Notes: generated from the sequence alone by a model not told the origin. 34,287 nucleotides of DNA from Oscillibacter sp. (GCA_022796315.1 JAAWIL010000002.1:1-34287); one strand, 5' to 3'. Positions 7,178-16,008 are shown, counted from the stretch's first letter. Program-made: numbers and translations.

Positions 7178-7414
7178 AAGGCATGAATGAAAGACAGGTT
7201 CGCCAAGCGGATCTGCCGGCGGCACCAGAGAGCGCAGGGAAGCACACTCCGCCGTAAAGAGGCAACAGGGGTTGTGTGGTGTGCCACAGGAGCGGTGCGG
7301 CGGGAAACGTACTGCTTTTGAGGCACTTTGTCGTCCCTGTATCAAGTTTGCGCGCTGTTTTCCTGGGCGCGGAGCCCGGGCCGGCGCGGAAGAGAAGCGC
7401 AGAGGGAGGTTTCT

Positions 7415-7798
7415 ATGGATTTTTTGTCGAGCAACTCCTTTATGATGCTGGAGAAGTCCATGGGTTTTTTGTGGACCAAGCAGGCGTCGATCCTGGATAA
7501 TATTGCCAACGCCGAGACGCCCGGCTACAAGCCGAAGGTGGTCACCTTTGAGGAGAGCCTCCGGGGCAGCCTGGAGCGGGCCCGGCTTTCCGCCACGCCC
7601 CGGTCCAAGATCCGCAGGATCCTGGAGGAGAGCGAGTTCGCCGTGGAGGACCAGCTGGAGAGCACCCGGATGGACGACAACGGCGTGAACGTCACGGAGC
7701 AGAGCATCGAGATGATCCGGAACGCCTACCAGATCCAGTACGTACAGCGGGCCATCAGCAGCGATCTGAACATCCTGCGGGCCGCGATCCAGGGCTGA
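7415..7798 (+). CDS. flgB: Flagellar basal-body rod protein FlgB
   Basis: A 127-residue proximal rod subunit. The N-terminal half carries the rod/hook family signature (ILDNIANAETPGYK), and the C-terminus (GVNVTEQSIEMIRNAYQIQYVQRAI) is the conserved pairing helix. FlgB polymerises with FlgC on the MS ring after export through the flagellar type III system. I chose the ATG at 7415, behind AGGGAGGT, over the track start at 7328, whose extra 29 residues are Arg-rich and lack homology. It is the first gene of the fla/che operon, as in Bacillus. Confidence 0.93.
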   Translation: MDFLSSNSFMMLEKSMGFLWTKQASILDNIANAETPGYKPKVVTFEESLRGSLERARLSATPRSKIRRILEESEFAVEDQLESTRMDDNGVNVTEQSIEMIRNAYQIQYVQRAISSDLNILRAAIQG

Positions 7799-7910
7799 GG
7801 CGGCCTGACGGATTTTGCGGGTTTCTCATGAGTATCACCGGCTGATTTCTCTGGGGAATTTTGGTTTTTGACAGAGCGCCGGCGGTGTCCGGCGGGAAGG
7901 AGAGCGTCCC

Positions 7911-8375
7911 ATGGCATTTTTGAGTTCCATCAATATCGTGGCCTCCGGCATGACGGCCCAACAGCTCCGGCTGGATGTCGTCTCGGAGAACATTACCAAC
8001 TCCACCACCACCCGCACCGAGGGAGGAGACGGCGCCTACCGCAGGAAGATGGTGGTTTTCCAGTCCGTGTCCGATAAGGACACCTTCCGCCAGGCGATGG
8101 CCAGGGCCGGCAGCGGCATGGCCGCCAACAAAGGCTTTGAGAACGCCGGCGGCGTGCGGGTCACCCAGATTGTGGATGACCCCTCTCCCATGAAGCTGGT
8201 GTACGATCCCACCCACCCGGACGCCAACGAGGAGGGCTATGTCGAGATGCCCAACGTGGACACGGTGAAGGAGATCACCGATGCCATGGCGGCCACTCAG
8301 GCCTTCTCCGCCAATGTGACAGCGTTCAACGCACTCAAGAGCGTGCTGTCCAGCGGGCTGGAGATTGGGCGGTAA
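7911..8375 (+). CDS. flgC: Flagellar basal-body rod protein FlgC
   Basis: A 154-residue rod protein with the N-terminal signature SSINIVASGMTAQQLRLDVVSENITN and a C-terminal VDTVKEITDAMAATQAFSANVTAFN pairing helix. The length is normal for FlgC. GGAAGGAG precedes the ATG. It is separated from flgB by 112 bp that contain a CGCCGG/CCGGCG hairpin. It forms the proximal rod with FlgB and FliE. Confidence 0.93.
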   Translation: MAFLSSINIVASGMTAQQLRLDVVSENITNSTTTRTEGGDGAYRRKMVVFQSVSDKDTFRQAMARAGSGMAANKGFENAGGVRVTQIVDDPSPMKLVYDPTHPDANEEGYVEMPNVDTVKEITDAMAATQAFSANVTAFNALKSVLSSGLEIGR

Positions 8376-8402
8376 GCAGGCGGAAAGGAGACGTGAGGAA
8401 TC

Positions 8403-8720
8403 ATGGCACCCATTGAACAGCTGACGCCGCTGGCCGGAATCAACCCGGTCACCGGCGAGAAGGTACATAAGACAGGGACTCTGGCAGACGCGGCGGGACA
8501 GAGCGTGTTCGGCAGCATTTTCCAGTCCGCGATTGACAATGTAAAACAGACGGACGCACAGAAGACGCAGGCCCAGTACCTGCTGTCCACCGGCCAGCTG
8601 GATAACCCCGCGGTGCTGGGGATTTATTCCACCAAGGCGGAGCTGGCGTCGAATCTTCTGATTCAGCTGCGCAACAAGGCGCTGGACGCCTACTCTGAGC
8701 TGACGAGGATCAGTTTGTAA
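8403..8720 (+). CDS. fliE: Flagellar hook-basal body protein FliE
   Basis: A 105-residue small basal-body protein linking MS ring and rod. The SIFQSAIDNVKQTDAQKTQAQYLLSTGQ region and the C-terminal LIQLRNKALDAYSELTRISL match FliE. The position after flgC and before fliF is canonical. A perfect 13-bp hairpin follows its stop. Confidence 0.9.
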   Translation: MAPIEQLTPLAGINPVTGEKVHKTGTLADAAGQSVFGSIFQSAIDNVKQTDAQKTQAQYLLSTGQLDNPAVLGIYSTKAELASNLLIQLRNKALDAYSELTRISL

Positions 8721-8727
8721 CGGAACA

Positions 8728-8758
8728 GAAACAATGGGGGCGCATCCCCCATTGTTTC
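8728..8758 (+). other. Perfect intercistronic hairpin between fliE and fliF
   Basis: A 13-bp perfect stem (GAAACAATGGGGG and complement) with a CGCAT loop begins 7 nt after the fliE stop. There is no U-tract, so it is more likely a partial terminator, RNA-processing or stability element than a full stop. Confidence 0.55.
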
Positions 8759-8825
8759 CGTCTGAATAGACGGAGGACTTTCGTGAATTGAGATCCGCGG
8801 CAGCGGTGAGAGGAGGTGGCAGCGG

Positions 8826-10484
8826 TTGCAGGAGAAGCTGAAGGGACTTTGGGCCAAGACGAAAGAGAAGCTGGGCGGCCTGAAGAAGATATCGAAAAAG
8901 GTATTGATTGCGATCGCCGTCGCAATCGTGGTTTTGATCGCCGCTGTGGTGATCATGGTGAGCAACCGTCCCTATGCCACGCTGGTAACCGGCGTGAGCG
9001 CGGACGAGGCGTCGTCCATCCTGACGTTCCTGGCGAGCGAGGGTGTGACGGATTACAAAGTGGAAAACAACGACACCATCCTGGTGCCGGCCGGACAGGA
9101 GGCAAACCTGAAGGCCCGCATCCTGATGGAGGGGTACTTACAGACAGGCTTCGCCTATTCCTCCTATTATGATAAGATCGGCGCCCTGTCCACGGAGTCG
9201 GAGCGGAACCAGGCGTTTTTGATCGCCCTGCAGGAGAAACTGGAGGCGGTCATCCGGTGCTTTGACAATGTGCAGGAGGCCTTCGTCCAGATTACCCCGG
9301 GCGAGGACCGGGGCTATGTGCTGGACAGCGGCAACGTGGTCAACGCCAGTGCCAGCGTGACGCTGGTGATGCGCGGGGTGGCCAACCTGACGACGGAGCA
9401 GGCCGCCGTAATCCGGAACCTGGTGAGCCACTCTGTGCAGGGGCTGAGCATCGACTCCGTTACCATTGGCGACACCCGGGGGAACAGCTATAACAGTTCC
9501 GTGGACCCCACGGCCGACACGGAGGCCTCGGCGCTGAAGTTCCGGCTGGAGCAGGAGCAGGAGAACAAGATTCGTACCGAGGTTCTCAAGACGCTGGTTC
9601 CCTTCTACGGAGAGGACAACGTGAAGGTGGGCGTCAACGTGGTGGTGGAGGTGGCTCACAGCACCATCGACGACCACGAGGTGCATCTGCCGGACTGGGC
9701 GCAGGACGGCAGCACCGACGGCAAGGGCATCGTGGGCACGATCCTCTATGACCACTCCATCATCCGGGGCGCCAATGAGAACGCCGGCGGCGTGGTAGGC
9801 AGCGAGGTGAACTCCGACCTGCCGGAGTACGTGATCCGGGAGACCGATCCCACCGGAGACGAGCGGGAGATTCATGTCAGCGGACAGACGGACATGGACA
9901 ACTCCCGTACCGATACCTATACGATCCGCACGGCGGCTTATGTGGCCGACTGTACCGTGGGCGTCAGCATCAACTCCACCACCGCCGGCGCGGTGAATGT
10001 GGCGGAGGTGCAGCAGCTGGTGGCCCGGTCGGCGGGCATCGTGGGCACTGTTGACGAGACCACCGGCCAGGAGAACCTGGACGGAAAGATCTCCGTCATG
10101 ACCGGCCCGTTCTACATGGAGCCCACCGAGAGCGCCGGTGACGGAATGATTCTGGGCATCCCGCTGTACGCGGTCATCGCGGCGGCAGCCGGACTGCTGG
10201 TCTTCATCATTCTGCTGATTGTCATCCTGAGCCTGCGCCGCAGAAAGCGCCGGAAGAAGCAGGCAGAGGAAGAGGCCCAGCAGAGAGAGATGGACGCTCT
10301 GCTGGCGGCGGCCGGCCTGATGCCCGAGGGCGCCGGCGCGGCCGAGGGCGCGGATGTCATGGACATCCAGATCGAGCGGAGCATGGAGCTCCGCCAGGAG
10401 ATCCGGAAGTTCGCCGAGGAGAACCCGGAGATCGCGGCACAGATTATCAAGAGTTGGGTGAGAGGAGGCGACGACGATGGCTGA
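8826..10484 (+). CDS. fliF: Flagellar MS-ring protein FliF
   Basis: A 552-residue membrane protein forming the MS ring that houses the export gate and anchors FliG. Transmembrane helices lie at about residues 26-45 and 444-468, with the large periplasmic-side ring-building region between them (DYKVENNDTILVPA, RNQAFLIALQEKLE). The cytoplasmic tail ends in MELRQEIRKFAEENPEIAAQIIKSWV, the FliG-binding segment. The start is TTG at 8826 behind AGGAGGT. The stop overlaps the fliG start by 8 nt, coupling the two binding partners. Confidence 0.95.
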   Translation: MQEKLKGLWAKTKEKLGGLKKISKKVLIAIAVAIVVLIAAVVIMVSNRPYATLVTGVSADEASSILTFLASEGVTDYKVENNDTILVPAGQEANLKARILMEGYLQTGFAYSSYYDKIGALSTESERNQAFLIALQEKLEAVIRCFDNVQEAFVQITPGEDRGYVLDSGNVVNASASVTLVMRGVANLTTEQAAVIRNLVSHSVQGLSIDSVTIGDTRGNSYNSSVDPTADTEASALKFRLEQEQENKIRTEVLKTLVPFYGEDNVKVGVNVVVEVAHSTIDDHEVHLPDWAQDGSTDGKGIVGTILYDHSIIRGANENAGGVVGSEVNSDLPEYVIRETDPTGDEREIHVSGQTDMDNSRTDTYTIRTAAYVADCTVGVSINSTTAGAVNVAEVQQLVARSAGIVGTVDETTGQENLDGKISVMTGPFYMEPTESAGDGMILGIPLYAVIAAAAGLLVFIILLIVILSLRRRKRRKKQAEEEAQQREMDALLAAAGLMPEGAGAAEGADVMDIQIERSMELRQEIRKFAEENPEIAAQIIKSWVRGGDDDG

Positions 10485-11556
10485 GGCAGCGGCCGTTAAG
10501 ACAGCGGCTGCGCCGGCATCCGGCACGGTGGATACGGCGCTGAAAAAACGGCTCAGCGCGGACCTGACGGGCCCGCAGAAGGCGGCGGCAGTCATCGTGG
10601 CCCTGGGGGCGGATAAGGCGTCAAATCTCTACAAGTACATGGAGCCGGAGGACGTGGAGTCGCTGACCATCGAGGTGGCGAAGCTGGGTCTTCTGAGCGG
10701 AGAAGTCACCGAGGAGATCCTCAATGACTTCATGAAGGTCTGCATGACCAACAAGGCGGTTACCGAGGGCGGCCTGGAGTATGCCAGGACCGTTCTGGAG
10801 CGGGCCTACGGCGAGCAGGCGGCGGCGGATCTTCTGGGCAAGGTCACCAAGTCCTTGAAGCGGAGAGAGTTCGCCTTCCTGGACAAGGCGGATGTCAAGA
10901 GTCTGATTGCCGCCCTGCAGAACGAGCGGCCCCAGACCATCGCCCTGGTCCTCAGCTACGTGGACGCGGACAAGGCGGCGGGCGTGGTGTCCCAGCTGGA
11001 CGTGCAGAAGCAGATCCAGGTGGTGGAGAGCATCGCCCGGATCGAGAGCGTGTCCCCCGCGGCCATCAAGATCGTGGAGGCCGAGATGAACAAGAAGTTC
11101 TCCAATATCGTTGTCAGCACCAACGTCAAGGTGGGCGGCATCGACTATGTGGCGGACGTGATGAACAACCTGGACCGCACCAGCGAGAAGAACGTCTTCG
11201 ACGGTCTGGCGGAGCGGGACCAGGAGCTGGCCGACGAGATTCGCAAGCGGATGTTCGTCTTCGAGGATATCATGACCATGGACGACCGCTCCATTCAGCG
11301 CTTCGTCCGGGACTGCGACCCCAGGGATCTGGTGCTGGCGCTCAAGGGTGTCAACGCGGATGTGGCCAACAAGCTCTTTGCCAATATGTCCACCAGAACG
11401 GCCCAGAATATCCGGGACGATCTGGAGATCACCACCAACGTTCGCATGAAGGACGTGGAGGAGGCCCAGCAGCGCATCGTCGCCATTATCCGTGACCTGG
11501 AGGAGAAGGGTGAAATCATCATCCTGAAGGGCGGAAAGGACGATATCATTGCCTAG
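10477..11556 (+). CDS. fliG: Flagellar motor switch protein FliG
   Basis: A 359-residue C-ring protein that receives torque from MotA and binds FliF. After an Ala-rich N-terminal extension of roughly 30 residues come the FliF-binding domain (LTGPQKAAAVIVALG), the middle domain with ERPQTIALVLSYVD (the EHPQ-type FliM-binding motif), and the C-terminal torque domain with a charged helix (DPRDLVLALKGV, LANKLFANMSTR). The extension is longer than in Bacillus FliG. The 8-nt overlaps with fliF and fliH suggest coupled translation. Confidence 0.95.
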   Translation: MAEAAAVKTAAAPASGTVDTALKKRLSADLTGPQKAAAVIVALGADKASNLYKYMEPEDVESLTIEVAKLGLLSGEVTEEILNDFMKVCMTNKAVTEGGLEYARTVLERAYGEQAAADLLGKVTKSLKRREFAFLDKADVKSLIAALQNERPQTIALVLSYVDADKAAGVVSQLDVQKQIQVVESIARIESVSPAAIKIVEAEMNKKFSNIVVSTNVKVGGIDYVADVMNNLDRTSEKNVFDGLAERDQELADEIRKRMFVFEDIMTMDDRSIQRFVRDCDPRDLVLALKGVNADVANKLFANMSTRTAQNIRDDLEITTNVRMKDVEEAQQRIVAIIRDLEEKGEIIILKGGKDDIIA

Positions 11557-12436
11557 TATTTGGAAGCGGCTGACCCAGCCCAAGGCGGAGCCCTACCAGT
11601 TTCTCGAAGCGGAGGAGCTGGTGCCGGAGACGCCGCCCCCAGAGCCCCCGGAGACGGAGGAGGACCTGCCCGATCCCTTGGAGCAGGAGATTGCGGAGGC
11701 GGCTGCCATAGAGGAAGAGGCGCCGGACCCGGTGAGCTTCGCCCAGGTGCAGGCGGACCGAATCCTCCAGGACGCCCAGCGTCAGGCGGATGCCCTGCTG
11801 GCCGAGGCCCTGGACGGGGCCCGCCGGCAGACCGATGAGATCCATGAGGCCGCCCGGAGGGAGGGCTTCGAGGCCGGGCGGGCCGAGGGAATCCAGACCG
11901 GCTTTGCCCAGGCCATGGAGGAGAGCCGTCTGGCACGGGAGAAGGACGCCGCCGCCCTGGCGGCGGAGGTCCAAAAGTTCCTGGACCAGGCCGGACGCGC
12001 CCTGGACCGCCAGCTGGACAGCAACGTTGCCGAGCTGCGGGATCTGGCGCTGACGGTGGCGGAGAAAGTGATCTCTGTCAGCCTCAAGAGCAGCTCCGAG
12101 GTGATCGGGCGCATGATTCAAACGGCGGTAGACCGCCGCAAGCGCCGGGAATGGGTGCGGATCTACATCGCCGAGTGCGATGCCAAGCACCTGGCGCAGA
12201 TGCCGGCCTCTCTGGTTTCGGCCCTGAATGCCCTGTCTGAGCGGGTGCGCATCATCCCCATGGCGGATGACGAGCCGGGTACCTGCATCATTGAGATGCC
12301 CGATGAGATCGTCGATGCCAGCGCGGCCACCCAGCTGAATAATATCCGCAATCTCCTCTCCGATACGCCGGTCAGCGGCGCGGAGATCCCAAGAAGGAGC
12401 GGCCATGTTTCAACAGATGATCCGCCAGATCTATAA
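11549..12436 (+). CDS. fliH: Flagellar assembly protein FliH
   Basis: A 295-residue regulator/stator of the FliI ATPase. The N-terminal 65 residues are Pro/Glu-rich. A long charged coiled coil follows (residues about 70-150, including repeated Ala/Arg/Glu heptads and a GRAEGIQTGF segment with Gly spacing). The C-terminal domain contains LALTVAEKVISV and ADDEPGTCIIEMPDEIVDAS, typical of FliH/V-ATPase subunit E-like folds. The start is TTG at 11549, overlapping the fliG stop by 8 nt; the end overlaps fliI by 32 nt. Confidence 0.88.
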   Translation: MPSIWKRLTQPKAEPYQFLEAEELVPETPPPEPPETEEDLPDPLEQEIAEAAAIEEEAPDPVSFAQVQADRILQDAQRQADALLAEALDGARRQTDEIHEAARREGFEAGRAEGIQTGFAQAMEESRLAREKDAAALAAEVQKFLDQAGRALDRQLDSNVAELRDLALTVAEKVISVSLKSSSEVIGRMIQTAVDRRKRREWVRIYIAECDAKHLAQMPASLVSALNALSERVRIIPMADDEPGTCIIEMPDEIVDASAATQLNNIRNLLSDTPVSGAEIPRRSGHVSTDDPPDL

Positions 12437-13706
12437 TGCCGAGACCTACAGTCTCACCGGCAAGATCGAAAATATCGTCGGAATGTCCATTGAGGCCTCC
12501 GGCGGACGGGCAGCGGTGGGCGACATCTGCCGCATCTACAACGACGACTCCGGACGCCAGGTGACGGCCGAGGTGGTGGGCTTCAAAAACGATCACATCC
12601 TTTTGATGCCCTATGCCGACATGAACGGCATTTCTGCGGGCAATTTTGTCCGCAACACGGGACGGCAGCTCACCCTGCGGGTGGGCGAGTTCCTCCGGGG
12701 GCGCATCATCAACGCCCTGGGCCAGCCCATTGACGGCGGCGAGCCGCTGCCGGAGGGCGTCCCCTACTGCATCAGCGGTTCCCCGATCAACCCCCTCCAG
12801 CGCCCCCCCATCCGGGAGCGCATGGAGTTTGGAGTCAAGGCCATTGACGGGATGATTACCATCGGAAAGGGCCAGAGAATCGGCATTTTTGCCGGTTCCG
12901 GTGTGGGAAAATCCACACTGATGGGCATGATTGCCCGGAATGTTAAGGCGGACATCAACGTGATCGCCCTGGTGGGCGAGCGAGGCCGGGAAGTACTGGA
13001 GTTTGTCCAGAAGGACCTGGGGGAGGAGGGCATGCGCCGCTCCGTTCTGGTGGTAGCCACCTCTGACCAGCCGGCCATGCTGCGGATGAAGTGCCCCAGC
13101 GTGGCTACGGGCATTGCGGAGTTCTTCCGGGACCAGGGGTATGACGTTCTTTTGATGATGGACTCCCTGACCCGTTTCGCTATGGCCCAGCGGGAGATCG
13201 GCCTGGCCATCGGCGAGCCGCCGGTGGCGAGAGGCTATACCCCCTCCATTTACGCGGAGCTGCCCAAGCTTCTGGAGCGCAGCGGCAACTTCGAGAGGGG
13301 CTCCATCACCGGCGTCTACACGGTGCTGGTGGAGGGCGACGATACCAACGAGCCCATCTCCGACACGGTTCGGGGCATCCTGGACGGCCACATCGTGCTG
13401 ACCCGCGCCCTGGCCAACGCCAACCACTACCCGGCCATTGACGTGGGCGCCAGCATCTCCCGTCTGATGACGGAGATCGTCTCGCCGGAGCACCGGAAGC
13501 TGGCCTCCCGGGTCCGGGATATCCTCAGTGTGTACGACAAAAACGCGGATCTGGTCTCCATTGGCGCCTACAAGCCGGGGACCAACCAGAAACTGGATTT
13601 TGCCCTGTCTAAGATCGACGCGGTCAACGGTTTTCTGACCCAGGAGATCAACGAGACATTCAATTATGACCAGTGCATTCATCTCATACAAGAGATCTTG
13701 CGATAA
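12405..13706 (+). CDS. fliI: Flagellum-specific ATPase FliI
   Basis: A 433-residue F1-beta-like ATPase energising flagellar protein export. Walker A is GSGVGKST at about residues 164-171, Walker B is DVLLMMDSLTRFAMAQREIGLA, and GERGREVLEFVQ is the conserved block following Walker A. The C-terminal domain ends in a helix contacting FliJ or the gate. The ATG sits behind AAGAAGGAG inside the 3' end of fliH, so fliH and fliI are translationally coupled, consistent with their complex. Confidence 0.96.
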   Translation: MFQQMIRQIYNAETYSLTGKIENIVGMSIEASGGRAAVGDICRIYNDDSGRQVTAEVVGFKNDHILLMPYADMNGISAGNFVRNTGRQLTLRVGEFLRGRIINALGQPIDGGEPLPEGVPYCISGSPINPLQRPPIRERMEFGVKAIDGMITIGKGQRIGIFAGSGVGKSTLMGMIARNVKADINVIALVGERGREVLEFVQKDLGEEGMRRSVLVVATSDQPAMLRMKCPSVATGIAEFFRDQGYDVLLMMDSLTRFAMAQREIGLAIGEPPVARGYTPSIYAELPKLLERSGNFERGSITGVYTVLVEGDDTNEPISDTVRGILDGHIVLTRALANANHYPAIDVGASISRLMTEIVSPEHRKLASRVRDILSVYDKNADLVSIGAYKPGTNQKLDFALSKIDAVNGFLTQEINETFNYDQCIHLIQEILR

Positions 13707-13730
13707 GAAGCGGAAACGGGGGACGCGGAA

Positions 13731-14183
13731 GTGAAAAAATTCAAGTTTGGCCTGGACACCGTCCTTTCCTATAAACAGCAGGTTTTAGACGCGCTCCAGG
13801 GCGAACACGCGGCGATTCTGGCGCGGGTACACCGGCAGGAAACGCTGGTGGAGGAGTGCTGGCAGCGCTACCGGGCCTATAATGAGGACTACCGGGACCG
13901 CGCCCGGGAGGGTCTGGCCATTACGGAGGCCATGATCTGCGAGGCGGGACTGCGGGCCATGGAGCGGGAGATCCAGCAGGAGACCGCGAAGCTCCAGGCA
14001 CTGCGCGAGGCCGCCGAGAAGAAGCGGGAAGAGGTGGTGGAGGCCCGGAAGGAGACCTCGTCCATCGAAAAGCTCCGGGAGAAGAAGCGGGCGGACTACA
14101 ACAAGGCCCTGGCCAAGAGCGAGGAGCAGGCCATTGAGGAGTTCGTCAGTATGACCAGAGTGATCCAGGCCGCCGGGGCGTAA
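13731..14183 (+). CDS. fliJ: Flagellar export chaperone FliJ
   Basis: A 150-residue, almost wholly coiled-coil protein starting KKFKFGLDTVLSYKQQ, the usual FliJ opening. It is rich in Glu, Arg, Lys and Ala heptads through residue 130. FliJ is the gamma-subunit-like stalk of the FliI hexamer. The start is GTG at 13731. Assignment rests on the opening motif, size, coiled coil and position between fliI and fliK. Confidence 0.9.
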   Translation: MKKFKFGLDTVLSYKQQVLDALQGEHAAILARVHRQETLVEECWQRYRAYNEDYRDRAREGLAITEAMICEAGLRAMEREIQQETAKLQALREAAEKKREEVVEARKETSSIEKLREKKRADYNKALAKSEEQAIEEFVSMTRVIQAAGA

Positions 14184-14268
14184 ATCCGGCAATCAGCACC
14201 GTCCGAACCGGTGGAGAAATCTGCCGTTTGGAATATAGTATTCTTATGGAAAGGAGGTGACATGAGAG

Positions 14269-15333
14269 ATGGATCAGATTCAAAACAGCCTGCTCCAGAT
14301 GGTGCAGGCGACGGCCGGCCGCCAGCCGGCCCAGGGGACCCAGAAGCCCGCTTCGGGCAAGGACGATTTTCGCAAGATGATGGACCAGCAGACCACGGAG
14401 CAGTCCGGAGCGGAGACCCCCAAGGCGGAGGACACGGCGCCCCAGGACGGCGAGGCCGTGGAGACCCTGGAGGAGCCCAAGCTGCGGGAGCAGATGATGC
14501 TGGCCGCGGCAGCGATGATGCAGAACCCGGTGGTGACACTGACGGAGGACCCCGTGGTGGTCGCGGAGGAAGTGCCCCAGACGGAGGTGCAGCCGGTGGC
14601 GGAGCTCACGGCGCAGCCGGAGCAGACCGCTGTGGAGACCACAGAGGGCCTGAAGCCGGTGGAGCTGTCCGAGGTGAACCCCAACGAGGAGCTGCTGAAG
14701 ATTCAGCAGGCCCCTGCGGAGACCGTGGAAGCCCCTGCGGAGGCTCCGGCGGAGCCTGAGGAGCGCGTGGAATCCGTGCAGGTCATGGAGCGCGGCGGAG
14801 AGCCCCAGGAGGGCGATGACCAGGAGGTCCCGGAGTCCGGCGGGGAGACCGCGGTGTTCCGGGAGGTGCGGGAGATCCCCGTGAGGGTCGGCGAGGCCCC
14901 GGCGGCGGAGCAGACCCAGGAGGCCAAACCCGTGGAGGTCCAGATCGGCGAGCAGCTGACCAAGGCCCTGGAGTCCGGTGAGACCCGGGTGGAAATCCAG
15001 CTGACACCGGAGAACCTGGGCAAGGTGACCATTGAGGTGACGCTGAACCAGGAGGGCGCCCTGCACATCACGCTGCACGCGGAGAACCCCGAGACCCGGA
15101 GCCTTCTGGCGCGGGATATGGGCAGTTTGCAGATGATGCTGACACGGGACACCCAGCAGGACGTGCGGGTGGAGGTCCCCCAGCAGCAGGAAAACCACAA
15201 CATCTATGACCAGCAGCACGGGCAGCACCAGCAGCAGCATTCCCAGCAGCAGCGCCGTCAGGAGCGCCGGGAGAACCCGGAGGACTTCCTGCATCAGCTT
15301 CGGCTGGGCCTGATCCCCGTGGATGGGGAGTGA
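14269..15333 (+). CDS. fliK: Flagellar hook-length control protein FliK
   Basis: A 354-residue molecular ruler. The first 220 residues are low-complexity and rich in Glu, Pro, Ala and Val, as expected for the extended ruler part. The C-terminal FLK domain is clear (RVEIQLTPENLGKVTIEV, LHITLHAENPETRSLL), which switches FlhB specificity when the hook is complete. It ends with an unusual Gln/His-rich tail (QQQENHNIYDQQHGQHQQQH). The ATG at 14269 lies about 9 nt after an AAGGAGGTGA site. Confidence 0.92.
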   Translation: MDQIQNSLLQMVQATAGRQPAQGTQKPASGKDDFRKMMDQQTTEQSGAETPKAEDTAPQDGEAVETLEEPKLREQMMLAAAAMMQNPVVTLTEDPVVVAEEVPQTEVQPVAELTAQPEQTAVETTEGLKPVELSEVNPNEELLKIQQAPAETVEAPAEAPAEPEERVESVQVMERGGEPQEGDDQEVPESGGETAVFREVREIPVRVGEAPAAEQTQEAKPVEVQIGEQLTKALESGETRVEIQLTPENLGKVTIEVTLNQEGALHITLHAENPETRSLLARDMGSLQMMLTRDTQQDVRVEVPQQQENHNIYDQQHGQHQQQHSQQQRRQERRENPEDFLHQLRLGLIPVDGE

Positions 15334-15360
15334 TCACGGACAAGGAAAGGAGTGAATTGA

Positions 15361-15996
15361 ATGAGCAACTATATGGGCGATATCAGCAATTACCTGATTC
15401 CCTCAGGAGTTACCAGCAACACCAAGCGGGGGAGCTCCGACAATGTCCAGATGGACATGAGCGACTTCCTGATGCTGATGGTGACGGAGCTGACCAACCA
15501 GAGCATTGACAGCACGGCGGATACCTCCGACATGCTGAACCAGATGGTGCAGATGCAGATGATCCAGGCCATTACCAACATGACCGACGCGTCCATCATG
15601 TCCTACGCCTCCTCTCTGGTGGGCAAGGAAGTCACCGTGGGTCAGTATGACTCGGACGGCAAGCTCCAGGAGGTTGTGGGCCTGGTCACCGGTACCGGCA
15701 CCATGAACGGCCAGCAGGTGGTGTTTGTCAACGACAAGTACTACTACATGAACGAGATCATGGCGGTTGGACGTCTGCCGAAGACCGAGGAGAGCGACAA
15801 GAACGACGGGGACAATGCCGGCGGCGATGATACCGGCGGCGACGGCACCGGGAACGTGGACGGCTCCGGTGACGGCAGCACCGAAGGCGGCGAAAACGTG
15901 GACGGCACCGGCGGCACAGAGGGGACCGGCGGAACGGAATCCGGCGGCAGTGAGAACCAAGGCGGAGCTGCTGACCCGGGAGCCGCGGAACAGTGA
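15361..15996 (+). CDS. flgD: Hook-capping protein FlgD with acidic Gly/Asp tail
   Basis: A 211-residue hook cap. Residues 1-140 contain the conserved FlgD N-terminal region (MDMSDFLMLMVTELTNQS, NQMVQMQMIQAITNMTD) and a short VGKEVTVGQYDSDG domain with VNDKYYYMNEI. The last 70 residues are a Gly/Asp/Glu/Thr-rich tail (GGDDTGGDGTGNVDGSGDG) with no recognisable Ig/Tudor domains. FlgD of Bacillus is about 140 residues, so the core is of that short type plus a disordered extension. It follows fliK by 27 bp and has AAAGGAG upstream. Confidence 0.9.
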   Translation: MSNYMGDISNYLIPSGVTSNTKRGSSDNVQMDMSDFLMLMVTELTNQSIDSTADTSDMLNQMVQMQMIQAITNMTDASIMSYASSLVGKEVTVGQYDSDGKLQEVVGLVTGTGTMNGQQVVFVNDKYYYMNEIMAVGRLPKTEESDKNDGDNAGGDDTGGDGTGNVDGSGDGSTEGGENVDGTGGTEGTGGTESGGSENQGGAADPGAAEQ

Positions 15997-16008
15997 GGTG
16001 AAGCCCTC

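Larger units (their letters stand above)
6806..7414. other. AT-rich upstream region and long leader of the flagellar operon
   Basis: No gene is supported here. Positions about 6905-7180 are clearly AT-richer than anything else nearby and contain the two candidate promoters. From about 7184 to 7414 the DNA is GC-richer and would be an untranslated leader of about 230 nt, with small hairpins such as TGTGG/CCACA (7275-7288) and a GGGC/GCCC stem near 7364-7376. I could not match the leader to a known riboswitch class. Confidence 0.5.

Noticed and set aside
7184-7414. c-di-GMP (GEMM) riboswitch in the flagellar leader
   Set aside because: I could not find the conserved GEMM-I core or a class II pseudoknot pattern; a covariance search would be needed to say more.
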